In this document: piece after piece, positions 9,936 through 21,127 of the stretch
Layout of the letters: every line of letters begins with the position of its first letter
How positions within the stretch are numbered: the first letter of the stretch is position 1
Assembly (NCBI GenBank): GCA_037893245.1
Contig: JBAIAA010000259.1
Coordinates: 688,001-752,000, forward strand
Direction: 5' to 3'
Origin: Crossaster papposus
Taxonomy: Eukaryota > Echinodermata > Asteroidea > Velatida > Solasteridae
DNA length: 64,000 bases
The notes under the pieces: generated by a model
The model's database searches: none
What the model was told of the DNA's origin: nothing
The model's input: the letters and a program-made list of their open reading frames with translations, nothing else
Made by a program: the position numbers and the translations under genes

Positions 9936-12900
9936 ATGATGGTGGCCTTAAATAAGAATACGAGACTGCTGCTTCTAGTTCTACCATTTGTCTTTGGTTT
10001 ACTGCGGCTCTACTGCATGAATGTTATCAACAGTACTCAACTAGAACCGACGCCTTTGATGGCGCTACCATGGCCGTCATCTGTACTTTGTTTTTCTCGT
10101 CTGCGTAAGTTGGCACCATTTGGATTCCACCCCACTAAAGTAGCCATAGCTAAGTGGTCAAAACACGGACAAACCAGTTTGCTAATCCCTGGACAGGATC
10201 CTCCCCTCGACATAACAGTGAATATGGATGTCTCGTTAAACCCTGGTCCAAATTACGAGGACTCTAGCAATCGTGAGCGGCTTTCACCATGTAAAATTGT
10301 CGCCATGCCTAGTTGTTGCACCTGTGACACACACGATGATACTTCAAATACCAGAAACAAACACAAGTCTCATGAAATCCAGCCTAAATTCTGCTATCTG
10401 CGAGCAGAACTACTGGCTATTAAAGCTAATTGTCGAACACGTTTGCCACAGGAAGTGATTGCTATTATCAAACACACTGGTATATATCGTCACTATAGAG
10501 CTGGAAGGAATTTCCGCAGATCAATCTCTCCTCGTCTTAGTTACCGAACGTATCCTACCCGTTTTCCACCGAACTACAACGATAGGTACTTGACATCTAT
10601 ACCTAGAAGCACCGAACACAGCATCTCAAAACCAGCTAAAAAGGATAACACTTATCATCTCCCCTGCATCTTCATGACAAATCCATGGTCTGTGGTCCAT
10701 CGTGTGGATGAACTTGGGATACTCTTGCAACACCATAAAGCCGACTTAGCAGTTGTGACGGAAACATGGCAAACCCCTAACATTTCTAACGACCAACTTT
10801 CTATTGATGGGTTTGAAATGTACACACGCCATCGCGAATTCAAACGAGGTGGCGGTATTGCAGTTTACGTCAAGAATGAACTTTCATCGCGTGTCTTGTC
10901 TAACATCGACATCCCAAATGAACTTGAATGTATGTGGGTGTTGATCCGCCCAGAGAGACTTCCTCGCACAGTATCCTGCATAGTTGTCTGTGCTGTATAT
11001 ATCCCTCCTGACTCCCCACATCGAGACACATTACTTGATCATCTGGTGCACACAGTAGACATCATGAAACTAAAGCATCCTGATGCTGGATTTGTGATTC
11101 TGGGAGATTTGAACAGAACCGACATACAACCTCTCTGTAGAGCACACAGTCTCAAGCAAGTAGTTGATCAACCAACCAGAGGTGAAGCTACCCTAGACCT
11201 TATCATAACCAACCTCAAGCAGTACTATCAGTCTCCAGCTATTCATTCTCCAATGGGTCGGAGTGATCATAACTGTGTAGTCTGGACTCCCTCGATAAAA
11301 ACCGTACAGCCCAACAAAATTCAAAAGCGGGTCACCAGACCTCTGCCCAGCTATGCCCTTCAGCAATTCGGCCAGTGGATCACATCTCACCACTGGGATG
11401 AAGTGATTCACTCACCAGATACAAACTCCAAAACTATTGCCTTTTACCAGACCCTCGATGCAGCCTTGGACAAGTATTTTCCTATAAAGAAAATCACATT
11501 GCACAACAAGGACAAACCATGGATTAGCCCAGCCATCAAGTCATTAATAGTCAAACGCCAACAAGTGTTTTATATGGACGGAAAAACACTTCGATGGAGA
11601 TTCTATAAAAACCTAGTTCAAAAAGAGATGGGTCGAGCAAAACGGTTTTTCTATTCGGACAGACTTCAGCATCTGAAGTCATCAGAGCCTGCAAAATGGC
11701 ACCGTGGCATCCAGTTGTTAGCAAACCGCCTCAAACCACCAGCTACAATCAACGTTCCCGGCTTAAAGTCAAGTGATGATGTCACTGTTGCTAAAAAAAT
11801 AAACCTGAGTTTCGCACAGACAACTCAAAGTAGACCCCCTATAAAATTGGATGAGTTACCTACATTTCTTCCAGCCAATCGTCCACCCCAGATCTGTGAA
11901 TGGGAAATGTATCAGGAACTGCGGAAAATCAACGTCAACAAATCAGCTGGACCAGACAATATTCCAAATAAAATAATTAAGGAATTCGCATGTGAATTGA
12001 GCTTGCCAGTTGCAGATATTTTTAATTCCTCTTTGAGGGAAGGGGTTGTTCCACAAGTTTGGAAAGATGCAATTGTAGCACCAATTCCAAAGGAGATCCC
12101 AGCATCAGTTGGTAAACTAAGGCCCATATCTCTTACCTCTCAATTTTCAAAAATTGTCCAAGGTTTTATTTTTAAATGGTTACTTGATGATATTAATATG
12201 AATCTTGACCATCATCAATATGGTAGTCTTGGTGGATCATCCACAACACATTGTTTAGTTGACCTGCTGAATGTTTTTTATAAAGGTAGTAATCAACCTA
12301 AAACAATTGGTACTTTAGTATTGACTGATTTTTCTAAAGCATTTGACTGCGTTGACCATACAATTGCTGTGACCAAACTGATCTCCCTGGGAGCCAGGTC
12401 TGAAATCGTACCATGGATTACAAGTTTTCTTTCTTGTAGACGCCAGAGGGTTCGTTATCAGTCAGCCCTTTCAAGTTGGGAACATCTTACATGTGGTGTT
12501 CCTCAAGGAACAAAACTTGGTCCAATTGTTTTTTTGGCTACTGTTGATGATGCCTGTGCTGATTCCGCCGCTCATAAATGGAAATATGTTGACGACCATA
12601 GCTTAGGTGAGATCAGATTGGTCAACAGCAACTCCTCTTTGCAAAATGATACTAATGATTTGTTTAACTGGTCCCAAGTTAACAAACTTAATCTCAACCC
12701 GTCTAAATGCAAAATTATGCAATTTTACTTTTGGAAAAATTTGCAAGAACCACCTCATTTATTGATTGGTAACAACGTACTTGAAGTAGTGACAGAAACG
12801 AAACTACTTGGATTATGGATCCAGAATAATTTAAAATGGAACACCCAGGTTCATGAAATGGTTTCTAAGGGTAGCAGACGTCTGCATATTCTTAGTCGTT

Positions 12901-12938
12901 TGAAAAAATTTCGTGTATACCTAATTCAGATCTTGTGA
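9936..12938 (+). CDS. LINE B polyprotein: 2A-like motif, APE endonuclease, reverse transcriptase
   Basis: The 1000-residue frame opens with ATG ATG at 9936. Residues 10-27 are strongly hydrophobic. Residues 98-105 read DVSLNPGP, close to the ribosome-skipping 2A consensus D(V/I)ExNPGP except Ser for Glu. Endonuclease blocks are VTETWQ (about 273), RGGGIAVYVK (about 305), GDLN (about 390) and SDHN (about 435). RT blocks are AGPDNIPNKI (about 668), LRPISLTSQFSKI, LTDFSKAFDCVDH (about 805), GVPQGTKLGP (about 855) and catalytic YVDD (about 884). Such APE-type LINEs insert by target-primed reverse transcription. A frameshift at about 12930 separates the last roughly 130 codons. The long intact frame implies recent activity. 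Confidence 0.92.
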   Translation: MMVALNKNTRLLLLVLPFVFGLLRLYCMNVINSTQLEPTPLMALPWPSSVLCFSRLRKLAPFGFHPTKVAIAKWSKHGQTSLLIPGQDPPLDITVNMDVSLNPGPNYEDSSNRERLSPCKIVAMPSCCTCDTHDDTSNTRNKHKSHEIQPKFCYLRAELLAIKANCRTRLPQEVIAIIKHTGIYRHYRAGRNFRRSISPRLSYRTYPTRFPPNYNDRYLTSIPRSTEHSISKPAKKDNTYHLPCIFMTNPWSVVHRVDELGILLQHHKADLAVVTETWQTPNISNDQLSIDGFEMYTRHREFKRGGGIAVYVKNELSSRVLSNIDIPNELECMWVLIRPERLPRTVSCIVVCAVYIPPDSPHRDTLLDHLVHTVDIMKLKHPDAGFVILGDLNRTDIQPLCRAHSLKQVVDQPTRGEATLDLIITNLKQYYQSPAIHSPMGRSDHNCVVWTPSIKTVQPNKIQKRVTRPLPSYALQQFGQWITSHHWDEVIHSPDTNSKTIAFYQTLDAALDKYFPIKKITLHNKDKPWISPAIKSLIVKRQQVFYMDGKTLRWRFYKNLVQKEMGRAKRFFYSDRLQHLKSSEPAKWHRGIQLLANRLKPPATINVPGLKSSDDVTVAKKINLSFAQTTQSRPPIKLDELPTFLPANRPPQICEWEMYQELRKINVNKSAGPDNIPNKIIKEFACELSLPVADIFNSSLREGVVPQVWKDAIVAPIPKEIPASVGKLRPISLTSQFSKIVQGFIFKWLLDDINMNLDHHQYGSLGGSSTTHCLVDLLNVFYKGSNQPKTIGTLVLTDFSKAFDCVDHTIAVTKLISLGARSEIVPWITSFLSCRRQRVRYQSALSSWEHLTCGVPQGTKLGPIVFLATVDDACADSAAHKWKYVDDHSLGEIRLVNSNSSLQNDTNDLFNWSQVNKLNLNPSKCKIMQFYFWKNLQEPPHLLIGNNVLEVVTETKLLGLWIQNNLKWNTQVHEMVSKGSRRLHILSRLKKFRVYLIQIL

Positions 12939-13329
12939 CAATTTTTAAAACATATGTCCGCCCGGTCCTTGAATATGCTGCGCCTGTGTGGCACTCTGGT
13001 CTAACTTCTAAACAATCTTCATGCATTGAAGCAGTCCAAAAACGAGCCTTTAAAATAATTATGGGCTGTAGTTACTTAAATTACAATCATGCATTGTTAA
13101 CATTGAATGTTGAGACTTTGGCCCACAGAAGGGAGGACCTATGTTTAAAGTTTGCCAAATCGTGTGTTTTCTCTGAGCGTTTTAAGACTTGGTTTTAAAA
13201 AAATAACTCTACTTATACCATGGAACTGCGGCAGAAGCGACAATTCATTGAGCCAAAAATTAGAGTTGAAAGGTATGGCAAAAGTGCGATCCCATACCTT
13301 ACCAAATTGCTCAATATGCATACTTGATC
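12935..13329 (+). pseudogene. LINE B polyprotein C-terminal end, frameshifted, with one internal stop
   Basis: The next frame continues the protein: IFKTYVRPVLEYAAPVWHSG at about 12941, then VQKRAFKIIMG, which are typical of the LINE RT thumb and C-terminal region. A TAA at 13196-13198 interrupts it; the same frame resumes with a sequence ending ERYGKSAIPYLTKLLN and a TGA near 13326. One shift and one stop are the only obvious lesions in this copy. Confidence 0.85.
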
Positions 13330-13534
13330 ATTGGCAGCATAGACAGATACAATGTGGTACATTTTGTTTGAAAACATTTTTGTAACAAATTTTATTTTCA
13401 TATTTAATAGTACATCTTTAAACCCTTTTTAACTTATTGTGATAAATGTTTTGTATATTTTACTGTACATCGAACCGCAATTCGACCTTTTTGGCCGTGA
13501 GAGTTTGATAATAAGTAAATTTAAAAAAAAAAAA

Positions 13535-14032
13535 ATTTGAAAGGTAAAACAACTCTCTGAACAAACTGGTGTGAGGTTTTGGAAAGTCTGGCCGTTTTCT
13601 GATAGACTTCCCATACCTTTATCATAGGGGCATACCATACCAAATAAAAGTTGAAATGTTTTGAAATGTTTAGCTGTTTTCTGTGAGAGATATTCTATAT
13701 AATGTGCTGGGGAGTAATTCTACCTTTCAAAACATTTCAAAAGGTTTTGAAAGGTCAAACCATGTATGCATAGCAACTGTACTGATATTTGGTTGAGCAA
13801 TAGCTCCACCTTTCATTTCCTTTCGCAAGGTTTTGGAAGGTCTGGCTGTTTTCTGATAGGGTATACCATAGCCCAGTTTTTCTACCTTTCAATTCCTTTC
13901 AAAAGGTATTGAAAGGTGTGGTAGTGCAGTAGCAACAAATTCTGGAGCGTTTTGAAGGTTCATACTTTTTTATATCCATTTTGCCCCGTAAGCAGATTTT
14001 GAAAGGTTTTGAAAGGTGAAACCGTAGGAGGG
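13535..14032. repeat. Degenerate direct repeats of a TTTTGAAAGGT motif
   Basis: Blocks such as GGTTTTGAAAGGT followed by GCTGTTTTCTGATAG recur about every 60-110 bp in both orientations. They belong to the piggyBac-like element's right part, and the matching left part is at 9630-9690. Confidence 0.6.
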
Positions 14033-14036
14033 TTAA

Positions 14037-15442
14037 GAGGACGTTTCTCTCCAACTGTTTCAGTTAATTCTATTTCTGATTCACCATTTACAATAAGTTT
14101 ACTTACCAATGAACAAGAACGCACCCATCATGTATTCTACAGCCATGCATGAACTCTGTAGCCTTGTGGAAAAACTGGGATCTGAAGCGAAAATACACAG
14201 ATAGCGGACAAAGGAGCATTGCATTTACTAAAGACTTTAATATTAGATTGTATACTAACTAATGTTTTCTTCTGTGCATAGCCAAATTCATTATGGTAGT
14301 CCTTCATGTTTGCAGAGCCACGATAACATCTGATATAGCTAATTAGCATTATAATGTTATGCCAATCAGAGTCGACTAAACAAGCTGTGACATCATTACA
14401 TCATTTTGACTAGAAAAGTCACTGGACTAAGCCTGTTGATTGGTCAATTAGGCTGCTATGTTTTTGCAAAACAAAAGGGAGTGGATGACGCAATATAGCA
14501 GGCGCTTGCTGAATGGACAAAATCAAGATGCAGCCTTGTTTTGCATAATAATATTAATTGCCAAAAGTGCTCTCACACAGGTATAATGAATGTTATATTA
14601 CCCTTTTGTTTCCCTTTCGGTTATGCTTTTAAACCTTTTTTGTTGGTGCAAACATGTAAAAAGTACGTCATTATCATTCTTACTATGAAATGAACTGCCA
14701 ACAATTGGTTGAGTAAGGGAAATACTGTGGGCAATTCCACACAAGATCGCGATTGTTGCATTTTCTCGCAGTCGACGCTTTGCATGTATGGTATGTTTTG
14801 TGTTTATTAAAAGTGCTAAATTGTGTACATTTGTAAACGACGACCACAAATGACCTCCACATTATATTAAAATTAAGAAAATTATGTAGAAAAGAAACAC
14901 TTGAAACATATTTGAACAATGACCTATAGTTACTCCTACATGACCTTTGACCTCAGTAATACACGAAGGCTAGTCCGATCCAAGTTTCATAACAATTATG
15001 AATAGGCCGTGTTACGTGACCCAAAAATATGCTCAGAAAAAAATCCGTGGTACCAGTTTGGGAACAAAACAAAAATTGTGTGATTCTACTCAGTTTGATG
15101 TCCTGAATCCGAAAATCAATGTTGTCGGTTGCAGGGAATGGAACATAACCTACTTTTTGGGGTCAAATCAGAATTTTGGGCGCAGTCTCTAAATCTGCGC
15201 TATCAAAAATGATTTGCACAAGTACCGTCAGCCTATTTCTCAGATTTTACTTCTCTTTTGCAGAACAACCCCCCAATTACTCGTGCATTGAAACTAATGG
15301 AATAGCTAAATAGAAGGCAATCGACTGGTGGTGGCACGATCGGCCAATTGAGGCACGATCAACCGACAGCGAATGCAGCGCGATCCGATTCGGGCCTACC
15401 TAGGCTCCCCATGATCACACCAGCGCACGCAATGGACGGTTC
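14037..15442. other. No gene or element recognised
   Basis: Mostly AT-rich sequence with only short open frames that resemble nothing I know. I see no clear inverted or direct terminal repeats. Confidence 0.4.
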
Positions 15443-15510
15443 GCGCAGACTAGCAGTCCGCGCAGATTAGCAGTTCGCGCAGATTAGCAGTTCGTGCAGA
15501 TTGTAAGTTC
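15443..15510. repeat. 17-bp tandem repeat, four units
   Basis: Four consecutive units of GCGCAGATTAGCAGTTC with few changes. Confidence 0.85.
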
Positions 15511-17819
15511 ACGCCGCGCAGAAAGACTGAATTTCCCCCAACACGAGTTCTAAATGGATGTAATCTGGCCTAAATGTAAAAATGACAGTTGGCTTTTCCA
15601 AAAATCTTCATGTAACTTATTTTTGCATTCAATATAGTCTGGTGTAATGGACACTTCTTTGAACCCTCTAGTTGGTCATGATCTTCATATGAAGCCTGTA
15701 AAAGAGGCTATTGGTTATTTCAGTTTACCAAAAATCAATCGCCTTTTTCGGTTGACATTTATGCTGTACATGGGATACTTTATTGGCAATTGTACTTCTT
15801 ACAGGTGGTCGGTAATAGCAATAATATACAGCATGCCAAAACAATTCAGGACTTTACTATACTGTCTACTGGCATACATGAGTTTTGCTGTTTAGTCAGG
15901 CAGATTGGTGAAACAAACATGGTAAAAATGATAAAAGCATGGAATTTGTTACACAATCAAAATATGTCTTTAGAATATAAATGTATACGGCCATCTTAGA
16001 TTTGTCCCTTGAAAAAATATAACAGGCATTTTAAAGAATTTCAAAAGGGCTACCATTGCATGTTATTCTTTCTTTATTCTTCCTATAGCTCGAGAGCGGA
16101 GAGCCAAATATCTTTCTTTACACTCTGAATGTGTGCCAAAATTAATGCTTTTATCCTCAAGTGAACAATTCTATCATAATGTTGCGTACAGCAGTTGGAG
16201 TAAACTGACCAGTACCACAGCTTATACAAAACATCACATGAATGACCCGCACGTACTAACATTCAGTTTATTTACAGATAATTGTTCATATAGGGTCGAT
16301 TCCTGTGTCATCCGGTAAATGAAATTGGTGCTGTCAGTACAAGTACTGCACCAAAGAGCTACTCCAATTCCAGATTGAAATGTCCATCTCATGATCCAGA
16401 AGATATGCTGTAATAAATAAATTAAAAAAACAACTGTTTGTCCATTCTAGAAAGATATTTTAATCAGAAGATAATTTCTGAGTGCAATTTAATTTGCCTG
16501 TAAAAGGCAGTGTCTATCGTTACGGTTTATAGTTGACGAGCTGATTCCCAAACATACATAGGCCGACACATTGACAATAATATTTGGACGTCGTTCTTGA
16601 AACCAGACTGGTTGATACTAGCCAGGTTCCAAGAGTGAAAGGTCCAGGGTATTGTCATTGTCAGGGAATCAGATCGTCAACTGCTGTAACGATAGCCACT
16701 ACGTTGCTGCCCAAAAATATCAATAAAAATTACCAATGGCAACAAATATTACGATATATAGTGCTACTACTATAACATAAGGAAAGTAGACTAGAAGGAG
16801 TAACACCCCTGCCTAGCGGCCTTCCCCCATACTTTGCAATAACATGGCATTTCCATCTTTGGTGGTTGACAGTTTTTGGTGGATTCTTCTGTGGTTATGG
16901 GAAGTATTACTAATAACTGTACGTGCTGATAGTACATTTGTGTTGTTGATGATGCCATGTGTTCTCTAGCTGGCGTCTTGCAAAATCGGGAACCGATTTC
17001 AAAATCAAAGAAAAACAAAACTAAATACGACAAATTTGGATTTGTTAATATAATTCTATAGGCCTACCTCTATTACTTGTTTCCTCACTTTCCAAATAAG
17101 TCCTTTTCGTTGCAGACCATGCGACACGTACAAAATCGGTTGTATACGCATTCGCCGCGCTGGTCGCGTCGTGGCATTAATTTTCATACACCAATTTCAT
17201 GTTATTTACACTTGTCAGTCTTTTTTTCTTAACTCTCCAGATACTAAGTTACTTCTTTACACACACAGATGCACGGTTTCTGAAGCTGCGCTATCGGCAA
17301 AAGCTTGTGAATGGTAATGCTCTGCATGCGAAACGGGGGACCGCCATTTGTTTACATATAGTACGCCACCTATCGACAGGATCGACACAATTTTGTATTG
17401 AAAGCCGCATCTTTTATAAATCGATCGTAAATAATGGCATGGGGGACAAACTTTTTTTTGTTTAAATTTCTTTCTAAGATGTACCCTTTTCACCAAAATG
17501 ATTTCGAAATGTATATCAATTTGTGAAATGTAAGTGGGTGGTGGGGGCTACTATTATTGGCCTAAATAAATTCATTGTCACTTTTCTTTTCTTTTTTTGT
17601 CGAAATGGCTGTCCATACTGTGACCGTTGCGACGTCATCGATTTAAGGACCAAAAACGGGTCTTTCGAGGCCTAATTTCACCCCTTTGTTCCATTCCCTT
17701 GCTCCGACAAGGTGGATTTTTGAATTCGCAGTGGTTTAATTTACGTGTACGGGAATTTTCATTCTGTTCCCCGTCAGGTACCACCAGGCAACACGAAAAA
17801 CGGGGACGTAACACGGCCT
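15511..17819. other. No gene or element recognised
   Basis: Short open frames (for example 15647-15895) show no domain that I can name. CpG words are uneven. I could not delimit any repeat ends. Confidence 0.35.
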
Positions 17820-18426
17820 AGAAAGCACGATTGGAGTCAAACTTGGTATGCAAGTATTCAAGGGTGTGTTATAGACACAAATTAAGATAACATCATGATG
17901 ACGTCATCGTCGGTCATGTGACGTCTTATTAAAGGTTCAATTTGTCCCATTGGTTTTGTACACGTTTTTATTCAGACTATTGAATTTTACACTTTGGTCA
18001 ATCTGATCGACTCGAGACTTAGTACACACCTCGACCACCATCCCCAGGAGGGCCAAGGGGAACTTTGTCAGGATGATGTCATCGTTGGACATGTGAGGCC
18101 ACATTAAAGGTTCAGTTTATAAGACCCTCTATCTCTAGAAGTACAGGTCCGATTGAGGTCACACTTGGTATGCAAGTAATCGAGTATGTGTTATAGACGA
18201 AAATTAAGATGAAGTATGACGTCATCGTGGGTTACGGAACGTCATATTAAAGGTGTAGTTTTCCCCAAAGGATTTGTACATGGTTTTTTTCAACCAATAT
18301 ATCTTTGGCACTTGGGTAAATCAGATTGACTTCAGATTTGCGACACACTTAGACCACCACCCACTTATTACAAAACAAATTAGACATCCGAAACAGCTCT
18401 GTGTTTGTCCACAAACACATTTCTAG
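17820..18426 (+). mobile_element. HINE copy 2 with intact 3' hairpin and CTAG end
   Basis: Family text runs from about 17820, where the 5' end is lost. The 3' end has the subterminal CGAAACAGCT block, a perfect 9-bp stem TGTGTTTGT / ACAAACACA (18400-18408 and 18411-18419, loop CC) and then TTTCTAG ending at 18426. A hairpin 3-4 bases ahead of CTAG matches Helitron/Helentron termini. Confidence 0.75.
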
Positions 18427-20040
18427 TTTCTTCTTCTTCTTCTTCTTCTTATTCAGCCATACATCGCATAGACTTTGTACATGTTTCATTCTGGAGGTCA
18501 CTTTTGTCATTAAACAGACTTCAATGTCAATGAAACTTTGCACAGAGTCAGAACTCATACTGAGCTAGTGCCTAAAACTCGGATGTCATGATGACGTCAT
18601 CACGTGACATGTGACGCCGTCTTAAAGTTGCAATAATTTAATATTTGAAAATCAATAAAAAATCTACCGTGAAAGACCGGAACTTGAAGCTTAGGGGAAT
18701 TGATAGAGTAATGAAAGATCTTCCATTTATTTCGTTTGCGTAAAATCACGTGACCCTTCCTTCCGGTTGAAACCGGAAGTGCCTTATAATTTGAAAGTGG
18801 AAAATGATGCGAACTTACTTTCAACGGTGTTAGTCTCTGGTTAGATAGTGCTTTTCAAAAAAAATACCGGTGATGTCATAACATGTTACAGCGCCCTCTA
18901 GCGGCAGGTTGAAAACTGTTTAAAATGAATAATCAGTTGGGGTGTGTGGCGAAGTTTGCCCAAATCACTTTATATCTGGTGTATATAATCAGCTTCATGT
19001 TAGGAACAAGTTGGCGGAGAGAAAAAAATATGACATCACTAGACCGGAAGTTACAAAGAAAAGACCTTTAAACCTTAAATAATTGCTGAAAAATCAACCG
19101 CGATAGATAAAATTCTTTTTTTTTGCTTTAAATAGACAAGTTCAGACAGCTCTCGAGGTTTATGTTAATGACGTCACGATGACGTCATCAAGTATCAGAT
19201 TACAAGCAACTAATGATTTCTAGATTTAATCTTTGAAAATCAATGTAAAATCAACTGTAACAGATCTGATTTAGATTTTAACGGGAATTGATAGAATAAT
19301 CCAGGCCTTCCAGGGTCTTTATATTTCGTATTACATGCAAAATGACTTGACCCTTTCTTCCGGTCCAAACCGGAAGTGCCTTATAATTTGAAAGTTCAAA
19401 ATGATATGAACTTACTTTCAACGATGATAGTCTCTGGCTAGGCTGCACTCACACAGAAGTTACCGGTGACGTCATAAATTGTTATAGCGCCCTCTAGTGG
19501 CAGGTTGAAAAATGTTTAAAATGAATAATCAGTTGATGTGTGTGGCAAAGTTTGCTCAAATCGCTTTATAACTGGTATTTATAAACCGCATCTTGTTAGG
19601 AATAAGTTGGCGCGATAGATATAATCTTGATTTTTGCTTCAAATAACAAAGTTAAGACAGCTCTTGAGCGTTATGTTAATGACGTCACGATGACGTCATC
19701 CAGTATCAAATTACAAGAAACCAATGATTACTGGATTTAATCTTCAAAAATCAATATACAATCAACTGTAAGAGATCCGATTTTGATTTTTACAGTAATT
19801 GATAGAATAATCCATGGTCTTCATATTTCGTATACCATGCAAAATAATTTGACCCTTCCTTCCGGTCTAAACCGGAAGTGCCTGAAAATCAACCGCGAGA
19901 GGTATGATCAATTACGTTCTTTTAAATTTTTTATTTTGTATATAATGACAATAAATGAACAGAATCATAAATGTAACGAACAATGAACAAAAAATGCGAA
20001 AAAGCCATATGCTCTGTTCATAGAACAGACATATTTCTAG
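18427..20040 (+). mobile_element. HINE-like copy 3 with internal 600-bp tandem duplication
   Basis: It starts directly after the CTAG of copy 2 with a TTC repeat and ends at 20040 in a different hairpin, TCTGTTC ATA GAACAGA (20013-20029), followed by ATATTTCTAG. Inside, blocks recur at about 600-bp spacing: CTTCCGG..AAACCGGAAGTGCC at about 18755, 19353 and 19854, and ACAGCGCCCTCTAG-type text at about 18887 and 19484. Internal tandem units are common in non-autonomous rolling-circle elements. Confidence 0.6.
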
Positions 20041-21079
20041 TTAGCTGTTTCGGCATTTCAGCCGAAATAGCTTTTGTTTTCGTTAAAGTTTTTTTTAATT
20101 TTTTTTAGCTGTTTCGGCGTTTAGACAACCACCCAAGGACGGTCCTAGAAGAAATTCGTCGCGATTACGTCATTCAAGGTCACGTGACGTCATGTTAAAG
20201 GTACAATTTTCCCCATAGCTTTTGTACACGTTTTTTTTCAGACTATTGACTTTGACACTTTGGTATATCCGACCGACTTGAAACTTGGCATACACTTAGA
20301 ACACCACCCACAGATGGCTCTTGAAGAAATTTGGTACGATTGCGTCATTCAAGGTCACGTGACGTGACGTTAAAGGTGCAAATTATTTCCCCATAGGGTT
20401 TGTACATGTTTTTCTTCAGACTATTGACTTTGACACTTTCGTAGACTTGATCGACTCGAGACTTAGCACACACCTCGACCACCATCTCCAGGAGGGCCAA
20501 GGGTAAAATCGTCATGATGACGTCATCGGGGGTCATGGGACGTCACATTAAAGGTTCAGTTTTTAGGACCCTCTATCTCTGGAAGTACAGGTCCGATTGG
20601 GGTCAAACTTGGTATGCAATTATTCAAGGATGTGTTAAAGACGAAAATTAAGATGACATCATCATGACATCATCGGATATCATCTGACGTCACATTAAAG
20701 GTTAAATTTTCCCCATAGGATTTGTACACGTTTTTTTCAACTAATATATCTTTGGCACTTGTGTAAATCCAATCGACTTCAGACTTGGCACACACATAGA
20801 CCACCACGTTTGTTTATGGTGTAAATCGAGGAGTTTCCTTTGTTCCTCTCGAAAATTTCCTTTGTTTGTACTCTAACTCTTTCCGACGGCTCTCATTGGT
20901 TTTGTACACGAATCTCAATCGAGGTCGTACTCGATTCTAACCCTAACCCCAATTCACCTTCGTGTCGCCAGGTATGTGTCCTCCATTTACACCATAAACA
21001 GACGCCTCCACACACACATATTGACAGTAACGTTAGACACTCGAAACAGCTCTGTGTTTGTCCACAAACACATGTCTAG
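20041..21079 (+). mobile_element. HINE copy 4, apparently complete
   Basis: The 5' end abuts the preceding CTAG and begins TTAGCTGTTTCGGC with a foldback (GCTGTTTCGGC / GCCGAAATAGC). The 3' end has CGAAACAGCT, the inverse of the 5' AGCTGTTTCG block, then the TGTGTTTGT / ACAAACACA hairpin at 21053-21072 and CTAG at 21076-21079. Subterminal inverted repeats plus a 3' hairpin define HINEs. Internal text is two or three diverged copies of a block with TTTGTACACGTTTTT and TGACGTCACATTAAAGG. No Rep/helicase is encoded. Confidence 0.75.
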
Positions 21080-21127
21080 TTATTATTATTATCTGTTCCT
21101 CTTTGTATTATGGCTGACGCTTAGGAT

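Larger units (their letters stand above)
9700..13534 (+). mobile_element. LINE retrotransposon B, near full length, with poly(A)-like tail
   Basis: A 1000-codon ORF plus a short frameshifted end, a 3' UTR and an A-rich tail at 13521-13534 form the element. It lies within the CCTTTCAAAACC-type repeats of the piggyBac-like element, so it inserted there. The 5' limit is uncertain: sequence from about 9700 (GAGGGCGCTCTCATATGAGC) no longer resembles the host repeat. I could not identify a target duplication because the flanks are themselves repetitive. Confidence 0.75.
9594..14032. mobile_element. piggyBac-like non-autonomous element with TTAA duplication, hosting LINE B
   Basis: Ends are CCCTC at 9594 and GAGGG at 14032, each flanked by TTAA (9590-9593 and 14033-14036), as for piggyBac. 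Subterminal blocks at both sides repeat CCTTTCAAAACCTTTCAA or its complement (9630-9672 and 13535-14020), so the two ends are related. Without the LINE it would be under 1 kb. No transposase is present. Confidence 0.68.

Noticed and set aside
15647-15999. Overlapping frames of 82 and 69 codons, one with hydrophobic stretches
   Set aside because: Short, AT-rich and in different frames; no homology recognised.
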